NCBI GenBank assembly: GCA_003486945.1
Contig: DNFL01000071.1
Location: 1 to 5,655 of the forward strand
Direction: 5' to 3'
Length of the DNA stretch: 5,655 bases
DNA from: Hyphomonas sp.
GTDB lineage: Bacteria; Pseudomonadota; Alphaproteobacteria; Caulobacterales; Hyphomonadaceae
In this document: piece after piece, positions 1 to 5,655 of the stretch
Layout of the letters: each line of letters starts with the position of its first letter
How positions within the stretch are numbered: position 1 is the first letter of the stretch
The notes under the pieces: model-generated
Seen by the model: only the letters and a program-made list of their open reading frames with translations
Told to the model about the DNA's origin: nothing
The model's database searches: none
Program-made: the position numbers and the translations under genes

Positions 1-52
1 AAAGACAAGAGGGATTCAATCGCCAGGCGGGAGGACGCAGGAAATTACAAAT

Positions 53-77
53 CCCTGCGCCCCCCGCCCCGCCCCCC
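53..77 (-). other. Potential G-quadruplex motif on the minus strand
   Basis: The plus strand carries four C tracts of 3, 6, 4 and 6 bases with spacers of 4, 1 and 1 bases. The minus strand therefore matches the usual G3+N1-7 pattern with four G tracts. The short loops are of the kind associated with stable quadruplexes. In a GC-rich genome such tracts also arise by chance, and no gene is seen next to it on that strand, so any function is unknown. Confidence 0.4.
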
Positions 78-172
78 GCCGCAGCGCCGCCTGATCCTGC
101 TCCGCTCCGGAGCGACCACCCCCACCACAGTGTCGCAGCTGCACACACCCTCTGGACCTATCGGCAAACGAA

Positions 173-190
173 GTGTCAATTAATTGACAC
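173..190. promoter_or_regulatory. Perfect 18-bp palindrome, candidate operator
   Basis: GTGTCAATTAATTGACAC is identical to its own reverse complement over all 18 bases. It lies 50 bp upstream of the first NepR-like gene and is AT-rich in a C-rich setting. Its size and symmetry are typical of a site bound by a dimeric helix-turn-helix repressor, for example of the TetR or MarR type. The halves are in the opposite orientation to FNR/FixK sites (TTGAT-N4-ATCAA), so that family is unlikely. Its right half contains TTGACA (184-189), a perfect -35 hexamer, but no good -10 lies 16-18 bp downstream. The regulator cannot be named. Confidence 0.5.
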
Positions 191-240
191 AACAAAGCAC
201 GCCAGACCGGGAATCCACCCGGCGCCAAAGGAGAGCCCCC

Positions 241-426
241 ATGCTGCAAGTCGCCGAACGTCCTCACTCCGACCCTTGCGATGCGCTCGCTCCGCCGGCA
301 CAGCCCACCTGCCGCGCCTTGCGCGCCGCTTATGCGCAGGTCCTCTCCGAACCGATTCCCGACAGTCTGCACCGCCTGCTCGGCCGCCTGCGCGCTGCCG
401 AAACCGCCTCTGATTCAGGCACCTGA
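241..426 (+). CDS. nepR: NepR-family anti-sigma factor (first of two)
   Basis: This encodes a 61-aa protein. NepR proteins hold the extracytoplasmic sigma factor EcfG inactive in the cytoplasm. On stress, phosphorylated PhyR captures NepR and frees the sigma factor to switch on the general stress regulon. The recognisable core spans residues 26-54 and contains LRAAY, then EPIPDSL, then LLGRL, matching the two-helix NepR core. The flanking ends are short and probably disordered, as is usual. ATG 241 is chosen because AAAGGAGAG (227-235) sits 5 nt upstream. An in-frame TTG at 184 would give 80 aa but lies inside the palindrome and has no comparable ribosome site. A second NepR-like gene follows after 148 bp. 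The usual partners phyR and ecfG are not in the window. Family assignment is by motif recognition; that it binds EcfG is inferred. Confidence 0.82.
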   Translation: MLQVAERPHSDPCDALAPPAQPTCRALRAAYAQVLSEPIPDSLHRLLGRLRAAETASDSGT

Positions 427-471
427 CGCCTGCTTCCGCGGCGGAAAAGTCACGCAACCAAAAGAAGTGTA

Positions 472-493
472 CAACCGGTCTCGTTTCCGGTTG
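472..493. repeat. Inverted repeat between the two NepR-like genes
   Basis: CAACCGG (472-478) and CCGGTTG (487-493) form a 7-bp perfect stem around an 8-nt loop. It lies in the 148-bp gap between the NepR-like genes, 82 bp before the second start. No T-run follows on the plus strand, so it is not a classical rho-independent terminator. It could be an operator or an RNA hairpin that separates expression of the two genes, or it could be chance. Confidence 0.35.
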
Positions 494-574
494 CATCCCG
501 CGCGCGCTTCACTAGAAGCCCCCCCACCCGTTCGACAGCCGGAAAGGCGCGGCACGGGGCAAGGGGAGGTTTGG

Positions 575-766
575 ATGGACGACCATCCGCCTGGCAAGAA
601 GCCGGGTCGCGGCATGGACAAGGACCTCGACGCGCTCCTGCGCGCGGCCTACGAGCGCGCGATGGGCGAACCGCTGACACCTGAACTGCGCGACCTGCTC
701 GACCGCATCCAGCAGGCCGAAGATGATGGCCGCCTGCCGAAGAAAAACCGCCGCCCCCGCAAGTGA
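575..766 (+). CDS. NepR-like small protein (second of two)
   Basis: This encodes a 63-aa, strongly charged protein. Residues 21-49 align with the core of the preceding NepR-like protein: both have LRAAY, an EP pair six residues later, then L, LL, R and AE at equivalent positions. It differs in having LTPEL where the first has IPDSL, in a basic glycine/lysine-rich N-terminus, and in a basic tail rich in K and R (residues 55-63). ATG 575 is chosen because AAGGGGAGG (561-569) lies 5 nt upstream. A longer reading of the same frame back to ATG 281 would overlap the first gene and is rejected. By family it should bind an EcfG-type sigma factor. It could instead have diverged to bind a different sigma factor or a PhyR-like regulator. 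It ends 25 bp before the convergent PilZ gene with no clear terminator between. Confidence 0.75.
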   Translation: MDDHPPGKKPGRGMDKDLDALLRAAYERAMGEPLTPELRDLLDRIQQAEDDGRLPKKNRRPRK

Positions 767-791
767 CGGGCACCGCGGTCGTTAACGCCGC

Positions 792-1148
792 CTACTCCGC
801 CAGCCGCCCGCCCGCTGCCGCCAGCCGCCGCACTGCGGCAATCTCCAGCGCCGGCTCGAACCGCACGCCGATCACCGCCCCGACCTGCCAGCGCACTTCG
901 CCCGCCAGCCTTTGCGGTTCGGACTCGCCCGGCAGGTGGACCAGTAGGTAGACATGGCCCGGCGCCTCGGCCGCCTCGTCCATCACCACCCGCGCCCCGC
1001 CCGGCGAGATATCCTTTATGTGCCCCGATCCGGCCTGGCTGAGATCACTCCACACCACCCGCACCGGATAATCCGCCGCAAACCGCGCCTCGCGCCGCTG
1101 CGACTTGGCGGCGTTCTCTGAAACAGCACGGGAAGCAGACCGGGACAT
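792..1148 (-). CDS. PilZ-domain protein, probable c-di-GMP receptor
   Basis: This is a single-domain protein of 118 aa. PilZ domains bind cyclic di-GMP and relay it to motility, surface or cell-cycle targets. Both ligand motifs are intact: RxxxR (within QRREARF, R18 and R22 from ATG 1148) and DxSxxG (DISPGG, D46, S48, G51). These are followed by strand segments with GEVRW and GVRF typical of the PilZ barrel. No signal peptide or membrane segment is seen, so it should be cytoplasmic. The start is uncertain. ATG 1148 has no clear ribosome site. A TTG at 1175 would add nine residues and has AAAGGA four nt upstream, so the 127-aa form is a real alternative. It converges with the NepR-like pair and diverges from the large membrane-protein gene. 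No effector domain is fused, so its output must act through a partner. Confidence 0.85.
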   Translation of the reverse strand: MSRSASRAVSENAAKSQRREARFAADYPVRVVWSDLSQAGSGHIKDISPGGARVVMDEAAEAPGHVYLLVHLPGESEPQRLAGEVRWQVGAVIGVRFEPALEIAAVRRLAAAGGRLAE

Positions 1149-1213
1149 ACAGCCAGTATGCCGCCACTCCCCCAACCGTTCCTTTCAACTGATCTGAAAA
1201 TTCACCCCTTGCG

Positions 1214-1230
1214 CGAAGGTTAACACTTCG
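1214..1230. promoter_or_regulatory. Hyphenated palindrome in the PilZ/membrane-protein divergent region
   Basis: CGAAG (1214-1218) and CTTCG (1226-1230) flank a 7-bp centre that contains GTTAAC. The repeat lies between the two divergent starts, 51 bp before the membrane-protein ATG. A weak promoter can be read across it, with TTGCGC (1209-1214), 16 bp, then TAAAAG (1231-1236). The TTAA at 1220-1223 followed after 7 bp by TAAA is also a poor match to the CtrA pattern TTAA-N7-TTAA. It is a candidate regulator site only; none of these readings is strong. Confidence 0.3.
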
Positions 1231-1281
1231 TAAAAGTGGAAAGCCACAGACGACACGGGGCCTGGGGAGGGGCATCGGCTG

Positions 1282-3624
1282 ATGGCATCGGATCAGGACA
1301 AGACCAAACCGCGCAAAAGCAGCGGACTGCTCAGAAGATGGAGCTGGGCCAGCACTTATATATTCAGTGGACTGACATTCGCCCTGACCGGCGCCATCAT
1401 CCTCGCCACGCCCTTCATCGAAGGCGCTGCGGACAAAAAGGCAGACTGGCTCGCCCTCGCCTGCCTCATCACCGGCCTCTTCACCGCCAACATGGCAAGG
1501 ATGCTACAGATATGGGCGCGGTTGAAGCAGGTCATTGCGACCCGTCCGGCGCGAAGATCCGCAGATCAGCGGAAAATTGCTGATCGCGGGTTCCGCGAAC
1601 TCTTTGTCTATTCCTTTGCAGTTTTTGGAAGCCTGACCGCATTCACTTTCGTCTCAGCCCAGCCCGGTCTGATCCCGTGGAGTGACCTTGGTCTGCACGG
1701 CGCTGAAAAAGGCCAAGTGAAGATCCTACACGTCGTTACTTTGCTCGGCTGTCTGGGTCTGGCACTCGTTCCCTTGCTGGCCGGCTTCTTCCTTCAGGCA
1801 GCTGCCGAAGAGAAAGCCTTCAAGCGCATCGTCTGGCGCATCGACGCGATATCGACACCTTCTTTCTGGGCGAGCGTCGTCATCCTCTCCAGCATCGTGG
1901 CACTCGCCAGCTGGGCCGCCAGCGTCACGGATGCAGAACAGATCGGCGCCGACCTCCCATTGTTGATCACGCTCGGCGTCATCTCGTTGTTCGTAGCGTT
2001 CATCTTTCTTCCGCACCTTGTTCGCTGGATCGAGAAAGCCGGAGACGCTCGGGCCGCAAACGGCATTCAGGCGCAAGGCTTCAACCTCATCGCACTGCCA
2101 GCTCAGGCTGCAAGTATTGCCGATTCACTTCTCGTCCGCCTCATCGCACCATTGACTGGCGCCACCCAGAAAGGACCCGGAATACCGCACAGCTTTGTGC
2201 TGCTCTCGCTCATTCCTCTCACAGGGTTGGGTTTCATCCTCGCGCCGCCTTACGGCCTCATTCCGATTGGCCTTGGCATGATCATGGTAATCGGGTTGGG
2301 GCGCCGCTGGGCATGGATCGAGGAGGATCGCGAAACCGCCTCGCGCCTGCTGAAAACCGAAAGCCCAGAAATACAGATCGGCTTCGACAACGACCTGAAG
2401 GACGAGGCCCTCCTTGGATACGCGTCTCTCTTCCTCCTCGTTCCGCTGGCATTGCATCAGATCAATGGTTGGCAGACCGGCGTGTTCGAATTTTCAGAAG
2501 CCGCAGCTGGCACCAACCCGTTCTTCATCTGGCTCAGCTTCTTTGGTGCGGAATTGGCCAAGGCCGTGCCTTTCGTCGACTGGTGGGAAATCTATAAGGT
2601 CGACCTGAACTCACCCGTCAAAGACCCGGACGCGGCGCTCGGCAAACACCTCACCTTCGCCGCCCGCGCGATGGTCGACCTCGTCATCATGGCTGCACTC
2701 TTTCAGGCTATCGCCATCTGGCAACGCTCCCGCGCCCAGAAGAAGCTCTACCAGATCGGCCATGTGAACCATTTCGAGCCCTTCGCCGAACGCGAATTCT
2801 TCGAGAGCGCCTTTCGCGGAAATGCGACAGAACCGCGCCCGGAATTTATGGATCAGATCAGGGCGCACATCACCGCCCGAGAAAATCTGCGCCTCCCAGG
2901 TGAGCCGTACAACCCGGAACGCCTCGCCGATTTGCTGAATGCTGACAGCCCCGGCGTGCGGCGGGCAGCGCTCTGGATGGTTGAGGAGTTCAAGCTCCTC
3001 ACTGGCACGCCGCAGGAACAGGTACGCCAACTGCGCCAGCATTGGCTCAATCTTTCCTTCCCTCAGATGTCAGGCTCCCGCGTACCGTCGCAACGCAAGC
3101 GGCTGCTCGAAGAGAAGCACAAGTTCGAGCAGTTGCTCGCAGAGTTGATGGACAACACCAGCGTCGTGAAGCTTGACGAAACGGGTCTCCTGCTTGGCCT
3201 GATTGAAGACATCAGGCAAATCCCGGAATTGTCCTTCGCACAGATCGAAGCCATCCGTCTCTTCGGCATGCTCCGCAACGAGTACGCACTGCTCGCCCTC
3301 GCTGCGCATGTGCTTCCACCCGCAGAAACGGAATGGCGCCAACGCATCCAGAGCAAGTTCGGCCGCGCGCCTGCATTGTTCCTGGGTCAAGCGCCTATGC
3401 GGATAAAGGTCTATGAAGCCCTTGAAACGTTCGGCACCAATCCGCCGGCTACTCGCGGTATTCAGGTAAAGACGCGCGCGTTTCTGAAGCTCATGTCAGA
3501 AATCGATGGTGCGGAGCCCGCCCGAAACCGGGCTGGTCGGGCAGCGGAAGTAGTGGATGAAGCAATCCAGAAGTGGGCTTCGACCGCCAAAGATATCGAA
3601 GAAGAAGGTGAGGACGAAGGCTAA
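1282..3624 (+). CDS. Large polytopic membrane protein of unknown function
   Basis: This encodes a 780-aa protein I cannot place in a family. A basic N-terminus (residues 1-20) precedes hydrophobic segments at about 25-47, 56-78, 107-129, 148-174, 194-214, 224-250, 303-340 (one or two passes), 376-395, 412-430 and 462-480. That gives roughly ten or eleven passes and places the protein in the inner membrane. Residues 424-438 hold an aromatic and charged stretch ([16 protein letters not shown]) before the last segment. Residues 485-780 are soluble and helical. They include a HEAT-like stretch (about 544-570), a charged coiled-coil-like helix (604-624) and a very acidic tail (771-780). No ATPase, kinase, protease or nuclease motif was seen. 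ATG 1282 has GGGGAGGGG (1264-1272) 9 nt upstream. Sampled 60-bp blocks are 50-58% GC against 60-77% in uvrB, which may indicate transfer. Its stop overlaps that of the convergent DUF2200 gene. It could be a channel, transporter or membrane scaffold; this is not established. Confidence 0.9.
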   Translation: MASDQDKTKPRKSSGLLRRWSWASTYIFSGLTFALTGAIILATPFIEGAADKKADWLALACLITGLFTANMARMLQIWARLKQVIATRPARRSADQRKIADRGFRELFVYSFAVFGSLTAFTFVSAQPGLIPWSDLGLHGAEKGQVKILHVVTLLGCLGLALVPLLAGFFLQAAAEEKAFKRIVWRIDAISTPSFWASVVILSSIVALASWAASVTDAEQIGADLPLLITLGVISLFVAFIFLPHLVRWIEKAGDARAANGIQAQGFNLIALPAQAASIADSLLVRLIAPLTGATQKGPGIPHSFVLLSLIPLTGLGFILAPPYGLIPIGLGMIMVIGLGRRWAWIEEDRETASRLLKTESPEIQIGFDNDLKDEALLGYASLFLLVPLALHQINGWQTGVFEFSEAAAGTNPFFIWLSFFGAELAKAVPFVDWWEIYKVDLNSPVKDPDAALGKHLTFAARAMVDLVIMAALFQAIAIWQRSRAQKKLYQIGHVNHFEPFAEREFFESAFRGNATEPRPEFMDQIRAHITARENLRLPGEPYNPERLADLLNADSPGVRRAALWMVEEFKLLTGTPQEQVRQLRQHWLNLSFPQMSGSRVPSQRKRLLEEKHKFEQLLAELMDNTSVVKLDETGLLLGLIEDIRQIPELSFAQIEAIRLFGMLRNEYALLALAAHVLPPAETEWRQRIQSKFGRAPALFLGQAPMRIKVYEALETFGTNPPATRGIQVKTRAFLKLMSEIDGAEPARNRAGRAAEVVDEAIQKWASTAKDIEEEGEDEG

Positions 3625-3971
3625 CCTCGCAAAATCTTCCCCATCGCTTTCCCCTTCGCCAGCTCCTCCACGAGCTTGTCCATGTAGCGGATCTCGCGCA
3701 TCAGTGGGTCTTCCACGGCCTCCACGCGCACGCCGCACACCACGCCGGTGATCAGCTCCCGCGCCGGGTTCATCGTCGGGGCGGCGGCGAAGAAGGCTTC
3801 CATGTCCACGCCCGCCGCGATCTGTTTTTCCAGCTGTTTCTGCGTATAGCCCGTCTGCCAGCGGATGATCTCGTCCACCTCCGCCTTCGTGCGCCCCTTG
3901 CGCTCCGCCTTGGCGACATAGGCGGGGTACACTTTCGCAAACGCCATCGAAAAAATCCTGTGCCCGCTCAT
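3621..3971 (-). CDS. DUF2200 family protein
   Basis: This encodes a 116-aa protein matching, from memory, the DUF2200 family of small bacterial proteins with no established biochemical role. Recognisable pieces are the start [16 protein letters not shown], the stretch [10 protein letters not shown] (29-38), the segment [11 protein letters not shown] (74-84), and the end [24 protein letters not shown] (87-110). The last is usually the most conserved part. Length agrees with the family, and the protein is soluble with no signal peptide. ATG 3971 is well supported: AGGAGG lies 8 nt upstream, whereas a longer reading to 4091 crosses the divergent uvrB promoter region. The gene diverges from uvrB across 104 bp and converges with the membrane-protein gene, sharing the four bases CTAA at their ends. 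The SOS-like site between it and uvrB could act on either gene. Confidence 0.85.
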   Translation of the reverse strand: MSGHRIFSMAFAKVYPAYVAKAERKGRTKAEVDEIIRWQTGYTQKQLEKQIAAGVDMEAFFAAAPTMNPARELITGVVCGVRVEAVEDPLMREIRYMDKLVEELAKGKAMGKILRG

Positions 3972-4019
3972 GCCGCGCGCCTCCTGTGATCGCTTCCCTT
4001 CAATCCACCACAGGCTGCC

Positions 4020-4034
4020 GAACAAAACAAGAAT
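4020..4034. promoter_or_regulatory. Candidate LexA (SOS) box upstream of uvrB
   Basis: GAAC (4020-4023), seven bases, then GAAT (4031-4034) matches the alphaproteobacterial LexA operator GAAC-N7-GAAC (equivalently GTTC-N7-GTTC) at 7 of 8 fixed bases. It lies 41 bp before the uvrB ATG and just upstream of a plausible -35 element, a position from which a repressor could block transcription. Nucleotide-excision-repair genes are classical SOS targets, which adds support. One mismatch and an 8-base motif leave room for chance. Confidence 0.5.
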
Positions 4035-4038
4035 ACTC

Positions 4039-4067
4039 TGGACACGTCCCGCCCCCCGTCCCATATC
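4039..4067 (+). promoter_or_regulatory. Candidate uvrB promoter
   Basis: TGGACA (4039-4044) matches the -35 consensus TTGACA at five of six bases. After 17 bp comes CATATC (4062-4067), a poor -10 (three of six). Transcription starting about 7 bp further would begin at or next to the uvrB ATG at 4076, giving a leaderless or nearly leaderless mRNA. That agrees with the lack of a Shine-Dalgarno sequence before this ATG. The -10 is weak, so the promoter is tentative. Confidence 0.3.
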
Positions 4068-4075
4068 TGGCGCCC

Positions 4076-5655
4076 ATGTCCCGCACCCCAAAATCTCCCG
4101 CCCGCGGCGTTGCCGATGCCTCCGCCGCCTTCGCGCTCGATGGCGCCGCGCTCGATGCCGCCGGGCGCCTGCCCTCCGACCAGTGGACGCCCCACCGGCC
4201 GGACCGCAACTGGGTGAAGCTCGAAGGCGGGCGCCGCTTCAAGGTGCATTCCGAATACGCCCCCGCCGGCGACCAGGTGACCGCCATCCCGGAGCTGGTG
4301 GACGGCATCACCGCCGGCGAGCGCGACCAGGTCCTCCTCGGCGCCACCGGCACGGGCAAGACCTTCACCATGGCCAAGGTCATCGAGGCAACCCAGCGCC
4401 CCGCGCTCATCCTCGCGCCGAACAAGACCCTCGCCGCCCAGCTCTATGGCGAGTTCAAATCCTTCTTCCCGGAAAACGCGGTCGAGTATTTCGTCTCCTA
4501 TTACGACTATTACCAGCCCGAGGCCTATGTTCCGCGGGCGGACCTTTACATCGAGAAGGAAAGCTCGATCAACGAGGCCATCGACCGGATGCGCCACTCC
4601 GCCACCCGCGCCATCCTCGAGCGCGATGACGTCATCATCGTCGCCTCCGTCTCCTGCCTCTATGGTATTGGCTCGGTGGAATCCTACACCTCGATGACCT
4701 TCGCCCTGAAGGTCGGCGATCGTATCGACTCCCGCAAGGTCGCCGAACGCCTCGTCGCCAATCAGTACACGCGCAATGACATCGCCTTCGGCCGCGGCAG
4801 CTTCCGCATCAAGGGCGATGTCGTCGACATCTTCCCCGCCCACTATGAAGACCGCGCCTGGAAGCTCTCCTTCTTCGGCGACGAGCTGGAATCCATCACC
4901 GAGTTCGATCCCCTCACCGGGCGCACCATCCAGAAACTGCCGCAGGTGAAGATCTACGCCAACAGCCACTACGTCACGCCGCGCCCGACGCTCAACCAGG
5001 CCATCGAGAAGATCAAGGTGGAGCTGCGCGAGACCATCGCGCATTTCCAGAAGCACGGGAAACTGCTCGAAGCCCAGCGCATCGAGCAGCGCTGCCAGTA
5101 CGATCTCGAAATGCTCGCCGCCACCGGCTCGTGCAACGGCATCGAGAATTACAGCCGCTATCTCACCGGCCGCAAACCCGGCGAGCCGCCGCCCACCCTG
5201 TTCGAATACCTGCCCGAAAACGCCCTCGTCTTCACCGACGAGTCGCACCAGACGATCCCCCAGATCGGCGCCATGTTCAAAGGCGACTTCAGCCGCAAGT
5301 CCACCCTCGCCGAATACGGCTTCCGCCTGCCTTCCTGCATCGACAACCGCCCCCTCAAGTTCGAGGAATGGGACGCGATGCGCCCGCAGACCGTGCACGT
5401 CTCCGCCACGCCCGGCCCGTGGGAGATGGCGCGCACCGGCGGCGTCTTCACCGAACAGGTCATCCGCCCAACCGGCCTCATCGATCCGCCTGTCGAGGTC
5501 CGCCCCGTGTCAAATGACGGCGCCAACCAGGTCGATGATGTCATGGCCGAGGCGAAAGCCGCCGCCGCCCGCGGCCACCGCACGCTGATCACCACGCTCA
5601 CCAAGAAGATGGCGGAAAACCTGACGGACTTCCTGCACGAGAACGGCGTGCGCGT
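4076..5655 (+). CDS. uvrB: UvrB, excinuclease ABC subunit B (3' end cut by window)
   Basis: UvrB receives damaged DNA from UvrA, verifies the lesion with a beta-hairpin, and recruits UvrC for incision in nucleotide excision repair. The first 526 residues are present. Walker A is GATGTGKT (89-96, lysine 95). The beta-hairpin [20 protein letters not shown] (141-160) keeps tyrosines at 142, 143, 145, 146 and 151, and has Tyr158 where E. coli has Phe108. Walker B is DESH (388-391). The SATPGPWE motif is at 443-450. Numbering runs a constant 50 ahead of E. coli because of an N-terminal extension rich in alanine and proline. ATG 4076 is the only credible start: no in-frame ATG follows until residue 99 and no start codon lies just upstream. 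No Shine-Dalgarno is visible. The window ends before the final helicase motifs and the C-terminal UVR (UvrC-binding) domain. The reading frame is intact throughout. A candidate LexA box and promoter lie just upstream. Confidence 0.98.
   Translation, partial: MSRTPKSPARGVADASAAFALDGAALDAAGRLPSDQWTPHRPDRNWVKLEGGRRFKVHSEYAPAGDQVTAIPELVDGITAGERDQVLLGATGTGKTFTMAKVIEATQRPALILAPNKTLAAQLYGEFKSFFPENAVEYFVSYYDYYQPEAYVPRADLYIEKESSINEAIDRMRHSATRAILERDDVIIVASVSCLYGIGSVESYTSMTFALKVGDRIDSRKVAERLVANQYTRNDIAFGRGSFRIKGDVVDIFPAHYEDRAWKLSFFGDELESITEFDPLTGRTIQKLPQVKIYANSHYVTPRPTLNQAIEKIKVELRETIAHFQKHGKLLEAQRIEQRCQYDLEMLAATGSCNGIENYSRYLTGRKPGEPPPTLFEYLPENALVFTDESHQTIPQIGAMFKGDFSRKSTLAEYGFRLPSCIDNRPLKFEEWDAMRPQTVHVSATPGPWEMARTGGVFTEQVIRPTGLIDPPVEVRPVSNDGANQVDDVMAEAKAAAARGHRTLITTLTKKMAENLTDFLHENGVR

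Larger units (their letters stand above)
1..240. other. Leader region without a supported gene
   Basis: No gene is supported here. Plus-strand frame 1 is open from the left edge to a TAA at 181-183, and frame 2 to a TGA at 92-94. Either could be the end of a gene outside the window, but the frame-1 translation is rich in proline, arginine and serine and resembles no family I know. What the stretch does hold is a C-rich tract (53-77), a 12-bp palindrome CGCTCCGGAGCG (103-114), an 8-bp palindrome GCAGCTGC (135-142), and an 18-bp perfect palindrome (173-190). I found no EcfG-type promoter (GGAAC, 16-17 bp, CGTT) on either strand, although such promoters often precede nepR genes. Confidence 0.6.

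Noticed and set aside
16..372. 118-aa minus-strand open frame over the leader and first NepR-like gene
   Set aside because: Its translation is low-complexity, rich in Gly and Arg, antisense to the NepR-like gene, and resembles no family.
427..574. EcfG-type promoter before the second NepR-like gene
   Set aside because: GGAAAA (443-448) and CGTT (482-485) are present, but the spacing is about twice the 16-17 bp required.
281..766. 161-aa reading that begins inside the first NepR-like gene
   Set aside because: Only its last 63 codons are gene-like. The upstream part overlaps the first NepR-like gene in another frame, and the strong ribosome site lies before ATG 575.
767..791. Terminator between the second NepR-like gene and PilZ
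   Set aside because: Only the short palindrome ACCGCGGT (772-779) is present, with no stem-loop plus T-run on either strand.
1220..1235. CtrA binding site TTAA-N7-TTAAC
   Set aside because: The second half reads TAAAA, too poor a match to call a site without conservation data.
3983..4014. CCTGTG...CACAGG inverted repeat near the DUF2200 start
   Set aside because: Six-base arms 20 bases apart, one of them overlapping the Shine-Dalgarno region, are expected by chance.
3972..4091. N-terminal extension of the DUF2200 protein to 156 aa
   Set aside because: The family-like sequence begins at MSGHRIF (3971), which has AGGAGG correctly placed; the extension crosses the divergent promoter region and overlaps the uvrB start.
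3968..5398. 476-aa open frame on the minus strand
   Set aside because: It is fully antisense to uvrB, rich in Gly, Ala, Glu and Asp as expected from the reverse of a GC-rich gene, and overlaps the DUF2200 start region. uvrB is unmistakable on the plus strand.

Overview
The window (5655 bp, GC-rich) looks chromosomal and alphaproteobacterial. The evidence is two NepR-type anti-sigma proteins (NepR is known from the alphaproteobacterial general stress response), a UvrB whose N-terminus runs about 50 residues longer than the E. coli protein, and a candidate LexA site of the alphaproteobacterial GAAC-N7-GAAC type. A stalked or marine family such as Hyphomonadaceae/Caulobacterales would fit, but that is inference only.

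Layout, left to right. Positions 1-240 hold no convincing gene. They contain a C-rich tract whose minus strand matches a G-quadruplex pattern, and a perfect 18-bp palindrome 50 bp before the first gene. Two short plus-strand genes follow (241-426 and 575-766). Both encode NepR-like proteins of about 60 aa with the same core, and each has its own strong Shine-Dalgarno sequence. They converge on a minus-strand PilZ-domain gene (792-1148, or to 1175 with a TTG start) that retains both c-di-GMP-binding motifs. Divergent from PilZ is a large plus-strand gene (1282-3624) for a 780-aa protein. It has about ten membrane segments and a soluble helical C-terminal half, and I cannot assign it to a family. 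Its stop codon overlaps the stop codon of a minus-strand DUF2200-family gene (3621-3971). A 104-bp divergent intergenic region with a near-consensus SOS box separates DUF2200 from uvrB (4076 to beyond the right edge). uvrB is clearly identifiable but is cut before its last helicase motifs and UVR domain.

The genes do not form one pathway. The themes are stress signalling (NepR pair), second-messenger sensing (PilZ), DNA repair (uvrB) and two poorly characterised proteins. The most distinctive points are the tandem NepR-like pair with no phyR or ecfG in view, the 18-bp palindrome, the unassigned lower-GC membrane protein, and the candidate SOS box. No tRNA, rRNA, CRISPR array, transposon or convincing rho-independent terminator was seen.
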